Assembly (NCBI GenBank): GCA_964644025.1
Contig: CAZXVW010000068.1
Location: 1-18,877, forward strand
Direction of reading: 5' to 3'
DNA length: 18,877 nt
From: CAZXVW01 sp964644025
GTDB taxonomy: Bacteria > Acidobacteriota > Terriglobia > Bryobacterales > Bryobacteraceae
Part shown: piece by piece, positions 1 through 6,084 of the stretch
Numbering within the stretch: position 1 is the first letter of the stretch
Layout: each line of letters opens with the position of its first letter
Notes under the pieces: model-generated
Seen by the model: the letters and a program-made list of their open reading frames with translations, nothing else
Databases searched by the model: none
Told to the model about the DNA's origin: nothing
Program-made: the position numbers and the translations under genes

Positions 1-2
1 TC

Positions 3-59
3 GCCTGGTACGACGAGCATGGCGAGCTGCTTTACAGAACAACGAAAGTGAGCGGGTGA
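3..59 (+). CDS. C-terminal end of an upstream gene (partial)
   Basis: An open frame enters from the left edge and ends at a TGA eight bases before the next start codon. The visible tail is 18 residues (AWYDEHGELLYRTTKVSG). It is polar and charged, as expected for the end of a soluble protein, but too short to assign a family. The tight spacing to the next plus-strand gene suggests the two are co-transcribed. Coding status is inferred only from the open frame and the operon-like spacing. Confidence 0.5.
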   Translation, partial: AWYDEHGELLYRTTKVSG

Positions 60-66
60 GCCTGTC

Positions 67-1362
67 ATGGTTAGCCGGACTCCTGCCATTGTGACGGCGG
101 CGGCCGTGGCGATTTGTTCGGCTTTGGCCTGGCAGGCGCGCACGCAGCAGCCGGACTTGCGCGCCCGGATTGACCGGCTCATCGCGGAGGCGCACACCAC
201 ACCCACCAACAAGAGCAACGGAAAGGAGCGCGCCATCCTGGTGGACGAATGGGCGAACTATCTCTCTCACCAGGGCATTGTGATTCCGCAGCTTCTGTTG
301 ACCAACGTGGCCACCTTCAAGCTCGGTATCTTTCCGATGCCCATCGACCCGTACCAGACCCTGGACTGGAACATCGAGGAGCTGGCGCTCAAGGAGAAGC
401 ACCCGCACGGGCTGGGCACGATCCAGGTGCGCAACCTCGACGGCGGTCCGCTGGTGGTGAACACGTATACCCCACTCGAGTTCGTCTACACGGTTGGGGA
501 GGTTCCCATTCACCCGGGCGGCGGGTTACGCGTGGGGAAGTACTTCGGCGCCAGCCACGGCGTGCCGCAGGCGATGGACCGGACCAAGGCGAACTACGTC
601 TCGTTTCACTGCTCGAATCCGCTGGTGAAGCTGCGGGTGGGAACTTCCAAGATCTACGGAGTCAACGGCGGCTTCCGCGGCGTGGGTGAGTTTCCCGCCG
701 TTTACGTTGAGCAGGGCACGCTGGGACGCGGTGACACGCTCACCGTCATCCTGGGTGACCGCCGGTGGGGAGGCCCGGGCTTCCGCACGCAACTGGTGAC
801 CAACGACCGGTTCATCGTGCCCATCTTCGTCGACTTTTCCGGCAACGGGAACTTCATGCTGATGGACAACCCGCCGATGAAAGTGATCGGCGGGCCGCCG
901 GCGCGGCGGCCTACCGCCAGCGGCGTTGTGCCCTCCCGGACGCCGGCCGAGGTGGATACCCGTGGCAAGGTCCAAATCATCAAAGACGTCGAATACGCCA
1001 CCGGCCCGGAATACGGTGACAACCGGGGCAAACTGGACCTTTATCTGCCGAAGGGCCGCCGGAAGCTTCCGTTCCTCATCTTTTTCCACGGTGGCGGCCT
1101 GACCAAGGGCGACAAGGCAGCGATGAAGCGTATCGCCGAGCGGTTCGCGATGGAAGGATTCGGCGTGGCGGCTCCGAACTACCGTCTGGCGCCGGAGTCG
1201 CCGTATCCGGCCTTCATCGAGGACGCGGCGATCAAGGAACTGAAGGACCGTACGCACAACACGATCGCGCCTAACCTGCCCCGGAAGGGCGACGAAGCGC
1301 TGGTCACCATGCTGGAGTTCCTGCGCCGGCACGGCGCGGCGAACCATCCGCTGGATCCGTAG
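67..1362 (+). CDS. Secreted protein with an internally deleted alpha/beta-hydrolase (esterase-like) C-terminus
   Basis: ATG start, 431 residues. Residues 1-27 look like a signal peptide with a short hydrophobic core. Residues about 50-275 form a beta-rich domain (GRGDTLTVILGDRR, then GPGFRTQ) that resembles, by memory, the N-terminal part of DUF3604-type proteins; this assignment is weak. Residues about 300-388 match the start of BD-FAE/HSL-like esterases: LDLYLP, an oxyanion HGGG at 341-344 and NYRLAPE at 371-377. The expected continuation, with a GxSxG nucleophile and the acid residue, is missing. Residue 388 joins directly to IKELKDRTHNTI (389-400), which looks like the family's C-terminal catalytic-His segment (H397). 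About 130 family residues therefore seem lost in frame near base 1231. The product should lack esterase activity. The gene lies between an upstream partial gene and another chimeric ORF. A mis-assembly cannot be excluded. Confidence 0.7.
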   Translation: MVSRTPAIVTAAAVAICSALAWQARTQQPDLRARIDRLIAEAHTTPTNKSNGKERAILVDEWANYLSHQGIVIPQLLLTNVATFKLGIFPMPIDPYQTLDWNIEELALKEKHPHGLGTIQVRNLDGGPLVVNTYTPLEFVYTVGEVPIHPGGGLRVGKYFGASHGVPQAMDRTKANYVSFHCSNPLVKLRVGTSKIYGVNGGFRGVGEFPAVYVEQGTLGRGDTLTVILGDRRWGGPGFRTQLVTNDRFIVPIFVDFSGNGNFMLMDNPPMKVIGGPPARRPTASGVVPSRTPAEVDTRGKVQIIKDVEYATGPEYGDNRGKLDLYLPKGRRKLPFLIFFHGGGLTKGDKAAMKRIAERFAMEGFGVAAPNYRLAPESPYPAFIEDAAIKELKDRTHNTIAPNLPRKGDEALVTMLEFLRRHGAANHPLDP

Positions 1363-1498
1363 GGGAGTGTGCCGGTCGCGTCTCCCGGGGCGCGTCTGCC
1401 TGCGGTCCCGCGCCAACTCGTGTATGATTTTCTCTTGTCTCGCTCTTTGAGAACACCCTGCTCGGAGGAGACTGCGCCAAACACCGGAGAAGGGAACC

Positions 1499-1768
1499 GT
1501 GAACCGTGTTGTCATTCACACACCGGCCAGGCTGCATTTCGGGCTGATTGACATGAACGGCCAGCCCGGCCGGATTGACGGCGGCATCGGCGTCGAGGCG
1601 ATTGAGCCGGGAGGCTTCATCCTGGACGGCGGCGCCGCCGGCATTGTGATGGGCCGGAACATCTGGCAGAGTGAACGACCGGTGCCGCTCATCAAGGTAG
1701 TCCGCGCCATGATTCACGAAGATCTTTCGCTGCAGGAGGCGGTGCTCAGACTCCGGGAGGGCGGATGA
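1499..1768 (+). pseudogene. Chimeric remnant: beta-RFAP synthase N-terminus joined to DhnA-type aldolase C-terminus
   Basis: GTG start preceded by GGAGAAGGG at good spacing; a TATGAT -10-like hexamer lies at 1423-1428 without a clear -35. The product is 89 residues. Residues 1-37 (VVIHTPARLHFGLIDMNG, then GRIDGGIG) have the hallmark start of beta-ribofuranosylaminobenzene 5'-phosphate synthase, a GHMP-fold enzyme of methanopterin biosynthesis that is normally above 300 residues. From about residue 40 the sequence changes to GGAAGIVMGRNIWQ followed by an IHEDLSLQEA helix. That is the C-terminal end of archaeal-type class I aldolases (DhnA/FbaB, or ADH synthase), which use GAAG-GRN as the phosphate-binding loop. 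Neither catalytic domain is complete. I read it as an in-frame deletion fusing two neighbouring genes; the fusion point is near base 1610. Alternatives are a real small protein or an assembly join. Confidence 0.6.
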
Positions 1769-1800
1769 AGGGGACGCTTTCAGCAAGAACTCGGCCGTGA
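1765..1800 (+). pseudogene. 11-codon stub overlapping the preceding stop (ATGA)
   Basis: An ATG overlaps the TGA of the preceding chimera as ATGA, the classic junction of translationally coupled genes, with GGGAGG just upstream. The frame stops after MKGTLSARTRP. This looks like the retained first codons of a third operon gene whose body is lost. It could equally be chance, because ATGA is common and the peptide is too short to recognise. Confidence 0.22.
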
Positions 1801-1962
1801 GCGCGGCCACGCCTTGCTGCCATTCCGGCCACCGCTCGAAACGGCCGCCGCAGGAATAGACGAGGGAGTCCGACGCTGGAGATGGGATCGCTCTCAACTC
1901 GGAGCGGGCGGGGCTAGAGGTGGGATCGAGATTACTGCCCTAACAGAAAAGGAAAATCTCAA

Positions 1963-2079
1963 ATGGCAGGTCCGAACTCCCTCTTCCGTTCCCAGGCTAC
2001 CGTCCCGCGGGCGGCCGGAGGCCCCCAGGCACCCGATCTGGTTGAAAACAAGGAGAAAATATTTTTGAATCGCTGGTGA
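1963..2079 (+). CDS. Short ORF of 38 codons, unknown
   Basis: The ATG follows AAAAGGAAAA at about 8 bases spacing, a credible Shine-Dalgarno in an A-rich patch. The peptide starts MAGPNSLFRSQATVPRAAGG and ends ENKEKIFLNRW. It has no hydrophobic segment and no motif I recognise. Its position next to two deletion products suggests it may be another gene remnant rather than a functional small protein. Confidence 0.25.
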   Translation: MAGPNSLFRSQATVPRAAGGPQAPDLVENKEKIFLNRW

Positions 2080-2115
2080 CCGGCGAAGGCGGCCAGCATG
2101 AGTCAGCCATCACCA

Positions 2116-2141
2116 ACCGGCGGCAATAGCGCCGGGCCGGT
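2116..2141 (-). terminator. Imperfect GC-rich hairpin after the barrel gene
   Basis: On the minus strand ACCGG pairs with CCGGT around an inner GGC/GCC pair and a six-base loop, starting about 25 bases after the stop codon of the barrel gene. There is no T-run, so it would be at best a weak or Rho-assisted end. Confidence 0.22.
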
Positions 2142-2165
2142 GAAACTGGGTTACCTTGCAGCGGT

Positions 2166-4001
2166 TCAGAAGATGAAGCTCAGACCGCCGCGCACGGCCC
2201 GCGGGTTCTGAATCAGATATAGCTTGCGGCCGTCGGCGGTGGTAATGGGCACGTAACCTTGCGCCAGCAAGTTGCGCAACTCGGCGGTGGCCTCGAGGCG
2301 GCCGGACCACATTCCGAAGGATGGCAGTGACTGCCGGAGGCGGATGTTCAGCCCGAGCTGGGGCTGCAAACCGTGGGTGAGGTACAGGTGCGTGGGTGAC
2401 AGCGCCCCGTAATCGGTCCACTGGTAGCTGGCCGTAACGTGCGTGCCCGCCCAAGGCGCGGTGCCGCTGAGCCGGGCCGCCAGCCAATTGCGCCGCGTGG
2501 TCCGCATCGCGCGCCGCAGTTCGCCCGGGGCGTTGGTCTCCAGCAAAGAGCGGGCCGACTTCAGGACGCCGGCGTTGCCGTAAGCCACCGAAACCGTCAG
2601 TTCCTCGCCGACCTGCTGGCTCACCGAGGCCGTATAGCCGATGCGCTGGAAATCGCCCAGGTTGAATACGGAACTGTTCGAGGACAGATCGGGGAGCAAA
2701 TCCCGGCTGGAATAATAGCCCGCCGGCGCGGCCATCATCACCGCGGCGTTCCTCATCGATTCCCGGTAGACGGCGATGCTGAACCGGCGGCTGCCGACCA
2801 CCTTCCGGTACGCCAGCTCGAAGTTCTGCGCCCGCTGAATCCGCGCCTCTCCATCCACCAGGGAGACGCGGGGAAACAGGGCCAGCACCATAAGCTCGCC
2901 CTGCATATCCGGCCCGCCTCCCTCCTCGGATGCCAGCAGTTCAGCGGGAGGTATCCCGGAATTGTAAGCGAACTCCACCGTCCCGGCCCCGCCAAAATCG
3001 TAGGTGAGGCGGGCGAATGGACTCAGGTAGTTCAGGCGCTCCAGAAACGCCACCGATTCCATGGAAGCCCCGTACTCCAGCAACAGGCTGTCGGTTAACC
3101 GCCGCCGGTCCAGGGTACTCACTGACATGGTTTGCAGGGCCGGCGCATTCTGGTGGTGGCCTCCCAGCAAGGCCGTTCCCGCTCGCCCGCCGAGGAACGC
3201 CTGCCGCATCGTCAGGGCGACCTCGGGCCGAGCGCCCCACAATTCATTGCTGTAGCTGGTTCGGAACCCGGCGGTGGGCATGCCGAGATTGGAAGCATAG
3301 CCGAAGTTCCCACTGAATTGCAGTTCGTTGCCGCCGAACAACGACGTGGCCAGGGCGAACGAGGTGCCGAGATCGGTTTGAGTCCCCGCCGCCGCCAGCG
3401 AGCCTTCTTCGCCGGTGGAGAGCTTCAGCAGGCCCCGGGTACGGCTCCATACGGCCTTGGCCCGTTTCGGGCGGCCGGGAAGCTCGCTGATGGTGGCCTC
3501 CGGCAGGATGCGCAACACAGGCCGCGTGGGGGCCGCCGTGCGCAACACCCATTTCCAGTCGTCGTTCATAATGGCGTTGTCGCCGGTGGCGGAATAGATC
3601 AGTTCGATGGAGCTCAGAACGCTGGCCAGGTTAACCGACAGAAAGCTCCGCATGCCGGGCTGTATCTTGATGTTCTGCTTGACGGCCGGCACGAAGCTGG
3701 CCAGGCTGACCCGCAACGAGTAAACGCCGGGCAGCAGGGAGTCAAAGCCGAACGCGCCTTTCTCATTGGTCAAGGTGCGCCCCACCAGGCGGTCGTAGCG
3801 GTTGTAAAGAAAAACCACCGCGCCCATTTGGGGAATGCCCGCTTGGTCGCTGACGAAACCGATCAGGCTTCCCGACAACAGCGCTGCGCTGGCCGGGGGA
3901 GCCGTCGCCGGGACTGCCAGCAGGCAGATCACCAGCACGATGGTCATAGAACGACTTCCCCAGCGCATCGTGCCACCCAGCCTCTGTAGCGCTACTCGCA
4001 A
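2166..4001 (-). CDS. Plug-less outer-membrane beta-barrel with N-terminal carboxypeptidase-regulatory-like domain
   Basis: Listed from a TTG start (611 residues) because GGAAGGAA lies 7 bases upstream; an ATG at 3968 (600 residues) is the main alternative and gives a tidier signal peptide ending near ASA. Residues about 40-130 form a CnaB/carboxypeptidase-regulatory-like beta-sandwich (GSLIGFVSD, then TNEKGAFGFDSLLPGVY). A WKWVLRT segment near 150 precedes the rest, which alternates short hydrophobic strands with polar turns and ends in an aromatic residue (SFIF), as outer-membrane barrels do. No TonB-receptor plug motifs are visible between sandwich and barrel, so active TonB-driven import is not supported. 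It follows the GWxTD gene by 25 bases on the same strand, so the two are probably one transcript and may act together at the outer membrane. Substrate is unknown. Confidence 0.75.
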   Translation of the reverse strand: MRVALQRLGGTMRWGSRSMTIVLVICLLAVPATAPPASAALLSGSLIGFVSDQAGIPQMGAVVFLYNRYDRLVGRTLTNEKGAFGFDSLLPGVYSLRVSLASFVPAVKQNIKIQPGMRSFLSVNLASVLSSIELIYSATGDNAIMNDDWKWVLRTAAPTRPVLRILPEATISELPGRPKRAKAVWSRTRGLLKLSTGEEGSLAAAGTQTDLGTSFALATSLFGGNELQFSGNFGYASNLGMPTAGFRTSYSNELWGARPEVALTMRQAFLGGRAGTALLGGHHQNAPALQTMSVSTLDRRRLTDSLLLEYGASMESVAFLERLNYLSPFARLTYDFGGAGTVEFAYNSGIPPAELLASEEGGGPDMQGELMVLALFPRVSLVDGEARIQRAQNFELAYRKVVGSRRFSIAVYRESMRNAAVMMAAPAGYYSSRDLLPDLSSNSSVFNLGDFQRIGYTASVSQQVGEELTVSVAYGNAGVLKSARSLLETNAPGELRRAMRTTRRNWLAARLSGTAPWAGTHVTASYQWTDYGALSPTHLYLTHGLQPQLGLNIRLRQSLPSFGMWSGRLEATAELRNLLAQGYVPITTADGRKLYLIQNPRAVRGGLSFIF

Positions 4002-4026
4002 GGAGCGATTCCTTCCGCTTCTGTGT

Positions 4027-5703
4027 CTATATTACCGTGAAAGTGGCCTCCGGGGTTAGAACTTCGTTGCGAATCCGGTCGGTCACTTTCATCCTTAGAG
4101 TATAGTCGCCCGGCTCCAGGTTTTGAAGCGGCAGAATTTTCTCAATTGTTGTCTGCGTGGCCGAAGCTCCCTCGATGCTGGCGATGTCCTCGGTGAACTC
4201 GAAGATCTTCTTGTTGTTGCCGTTCTTGATGACTTCGTATTCGATGGAGCCCTTCGGCTTGTGAGTCGTCTCGTCCGGCTTGAAGTTGTAAAGCTGGACG
4301 TAGATGCCCATCTTTTCATTGCGCTTGAACTTGTCGTCGATGCGCGGGCGCACCTTGGTGGTGCCGATGACAAACTGGCCGGTCCCGATACGGCGGGTAG
4401 GCACCTTCTCAATCTTGTCGGCCAGAATCAGGCTGCTCATGGCCAGCTCCTCGTCATCGTAATAGGGCACCCGCAACGCCATCTCGTAGTTGTTCATGTT
4501 GCCGCTGACCACGTCCTTGGCCACCACGTTCAACCGGTAGGTCCCCGGCGCCAGCGGAACCGACTTCTGGTAAATCGAGGCGCCCTTGGCGGCCTCGGCC
4601 AGCAGCGGCGTGGGCACCTCCACGCTGACGACATCCTCGAAGACGTTCACTACCCGCCGCGCCATGGAAGTGATGCGCGCGTAAATATTCACCGTCGCCT
4701 TGCTGACGCCGTCGTGATCCTCGAACTGCAGATCCTTCCGGTCAAACTGCAGGGTGATGTTCGTGAGCACGGTGGAGCTGGTCATCCGGATGTAGTCGGC
4801 CCGCGCTTTCATCGGCAGCAGGTTGTACTTGATGGTGGAGGTGACCGCGGCTTCCAGGTCCTTGAACTTCACCGGCGGCGGCTTCTGCAGGCTGGCGTAA
4901 ATGCGCAAGCGCTCAAACTGGTTCATTCGTTCCGGCAGGGGCATATCGCCGGTGCCGAGCCGGGTGCCGTCGGTGCGGGTGAAACGGTCAGCCTTGCTGG
5001 CCAGGCCCATCGCTTCCAGATCCGTGAGCCCGGCGCCCGGCACGTACAGCAGGGCGTCCTTCTCGGAGGGGTCCATGGTCATCCGGTACTCGCCGGTCAT
5101 GGTTGGATCTACGAACTCGATATTGATATCCGTTCCGATTCCCTCGATCCAGCGGTAGCGCCATATCTCGAACGGATAGGTAGAGGTCATCCCGCCGCCT
5201 TCCTCGTACGGCCGCATGTAGCTGCCTCCGGAAGGGTGCGATTCGATCTCGTCGGGTGGACCGAAGGTGATGTAGATTCGCCCGCGGTCTGTTTTCCAGC
5301 CGGGAATACCGGAAGCAAACCGCTCATTGGCGTAAGCGATTCTCCGGTAGTGTTCTTCTTTGAATTCGTTCTCGGCCGTGTCGGGAGTGGGATCGCGCCG
5401 GAGCCAGAATTGCTCGATGAACTGTTCTTTCTCCTCGGCGGTCTGCAGACGGTTGAAAGCCTGGCGTTCCTCGTCGGAGATAATGTAGGCCACATCCTCC
5501 TTCAGCCACTTGCGGAAGGGCGCTTCCAGTTCCTTGCGCAGCTTCTGTTCCCGTTTCTTCCGCTGCTTCTCGGTGAGGGGTTTGGCCACCGTCTCCCGGC
5601 GTCCGGTGTCGGCTTTCTGGGTCTTGTCCGCAGCCATTCCGGGCAGCCCCACCAGCCCGACGACGAGCAACAATGATGCTCCGTGCCAAAGATTCGGTTT
5701 CAT
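4027..5703 (-). CDS. GWxTD domain-containing secreted protein
   Basis: An ATG at 5703 gives 558 residues with a signal peptide (MKPNLWHGASLLLVVGLVG, ending near GMAA). A GTG at 5724 is also in frame but lies only about 11 bases from the predicted transcription start, so the ATG is preferred. A lysine/arginine-rich stretch follows the signal peptide (residues about 35-60, probably helical). The defining GWKTDRGRIYITFGPPDEIE motif lies near residue 135, preceded by an FWLRRDPTP segment typical of the family. The C-terminal half is beta-rich and reads like immunoglobulin-like domains (LAPGTYRL and LEPGDYTLRMKV repeats). GWxTD proteins are common in Acidobacteriota and Bacteroidota and have no established biochemical role. 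It is the first gene of an operon with the plug-less barrel and is divergent from the histidine kinase. Confidence 0.88.
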   Translation of the reverse strand: MKPNLWHGASLLLVVGLVGLPGMAADKTQKADTGRRETVAKPLTEKQRKKREQKLRKELEAPFRKWLKEDVAYIISDEERQAFNRLQTAEEKEQFIEQFWLRRDPTPDTAENEFKEEHYRRIAYANERFASGIPGWKTDRGRIYITFGPPDEIESHPSGGSYMRPYEEGGGMTSTYPFEIWRYRWIEGIGTDINIEFVDPTMTGEYRMTMDPSEKDALLYVPGAGLTDLEAMGLASKADRFTRTDGTRLGTGDMPLPERMNQFERLRIYASLQKPPPVKFKDLEAAVTSTIKYNLLPMKARADYIRMTSSTVLTNITLQFDRKDLQFEDHDGVSKATVNIYARITSMARRVVNVFEDVVSVEVPTPLLAEAAKGASIYQKSVPLAPGTYRLNVVAKDVVSGNMNNYEMALRVPYYDDEELAMSSLILADKIEKVPTRRIGTGQFVIGTTKVRPRIDDKFKRNEKMGIYVQLYNFKPDETTHKPKGSIEYEVIKNGNNKKIFEFTEDIASIEGASATQTTIEKILPLQNLEPGDYTLRMKVTDRIRNEVLTPEATFTVI

Positions 5704-5741
5704 AGGCGTCACCAGTGTCGCCACAAGCTCTAACTACCTCG

Positions 5742-5770
5742 ATTTTAGGGCTTTGCCTGCACCGCGTCAA
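5742..5770 (-). promoter_or_regulatory. Sigma-70-type promoter of the GWxTD operon
   Basis: On the minus strand TTGACG (5765-5770) and TAAAAT (5742-5747) are separated by exactly 17 bases. Predicted transcription starts near 5735, about 32 bases before the ATG at 5703. Nothing else in the intergenic region fits as well. Confidence 0.65.
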
Positions 5771-5771
5771 C

Positions 5772-5783
5772 CCGCATATGCGG
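5772..5783. promoter_or_regulatory. 12-base perfect palindrome beside the -35 box
   Basis: CCGCATATGCGG is a perfect palindrome one base upstream of the -35 hexamer of the GWxTD promoter. The position suits a dimeric regulator, more likely an activator than a repressor. No regulator is identified. Confidence 0.35.
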
Positions 5784-5870
5784 CCCTTGCTCAACCAGAG
5801 ACATCATCGCCCGCCATGAGGGACGCAGCCCGAAGCGGTCGCGTTACCGGGAGCGCCGCGGCCGGCCCGG

Positions 5871-5897
5871 CCCGCTCCGGCGGCCGGCCGGAGCGGG
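5871..5897 (+). repeat. Perfect 10-base inverted repeat with 7-base loop
   Basis: CCCGCTCCGG and CCGGAGCGGG flank CGGCCGG, and the plus strand continues with TTTCTAT. It could be a terminator on the plus strand, but no plus-strand gene lies upstream, so insulation of the two divergent units or a DNA-level role is equally possible. Confidence 0.45.
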
Positions 5898-5898
5898 T

Positions 5899-5915
5899 TT
5901 CTATGCATCCTAGAA
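5899..5915. promoter_or_regulatory. Possible upstream activator site (TTCTA-N7-TAGAA)
   Basis: TTCTA (5899-5903) and TAGAA (5911-5915) form an inverted repeat with a 7-base spacer. Its centre is about 132 bases upstream of the start expected from the sigma-54-type promoter, a usual distance for NtrC-family enhancer sites. The gene pair downstream encodes such an activator. This is inference from spacing and symmetry only. Confidence 0.35.
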
Positions 5916-6012
5916 GAGCCACACTTCACAAAACCGAATCCGGAGAAAACAATTGCCTTGTAAGCTATTGAAAGCGTGGTGTAATCTGATACTAGAACCA
6001 GGGCTGGAAGAG

Positions 6013-6028
6013 TGGCAGTCTGATTGCA
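6013..6028 (+). promoter_or_regulatory. Sigma-54 (RpoN)-type promoter of the kinase/regulator operon
   Basis: TGGCAG-N5-TTGCA gives the invariant GG (6014-6015) and GC (6026-6027) with the required 10 bases between them. Expected transcription starts near 6039, 46 bases before the ATG at 6085. The downstream response regulator carries an intact GAFTGA sigma-54 contact motif, which makes the match more credible. Confidence 0.6.
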
Positions 6029-6084
6029 AGTCTAATGGGGCAGGGGTGTATCGCCACTCCTGGCTCGTGGAAGCGCGGCTGGTA

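Larger units (their letters stand above)
1801..2165. other. Intergenic or decayed stretch without a recognisable gene
   Basis: This 365-base stretch separates the chimeric plus-strand ORF from the end of the minus-strand barrel gene. Open frames exist on both strands, but none shows a family motif, except for one short ORF with a good ribosome site (1963-2079). Base composition varies, with an A-rich patch around 1941-1965 in otherwise GC-rich DNA. I see no tRNA-like fold and no terminal repeats of an insertion sequence. Confidence 0.5.

Noticed and set aside
526..1515. Long open frame on the minus strand opposite the truncated esterase gene
   Set aside because: Arg- and His-rich composition and no motif; the plus strand shows clear protein families. 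It is an antisense shadow of GC-rich coding DNA.
1814..2068. 84-codon plus-strand ORF
   Set aside because: No ribosome site, no motif, proline/arginine-rich, and it overlaps a shorter ORF with a better start.
4123..5676. 517-codon open frame on the plus strand opposite the GWxTD gene
   Set aside because: The minus frame carries the GWxTD motif and a signal peptide; the plus frame has low-complexity His/Arg/Leu content and no family signal.
5725..5952. Second sigma-54 promoter facing the GWxTD operon
   Set aside because: No GG-N10-GC pattern with TGGC/TTGC cores was found on the minus strand there; a sigma-70-type promoter explains it.
5953..6084. Upstream TTG start for the histidine kinase
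   Set aside because: It would place the sigma-54-type promoter inside the gene, and the extra 44 residues would precede the first TM segment without resembling any leader.
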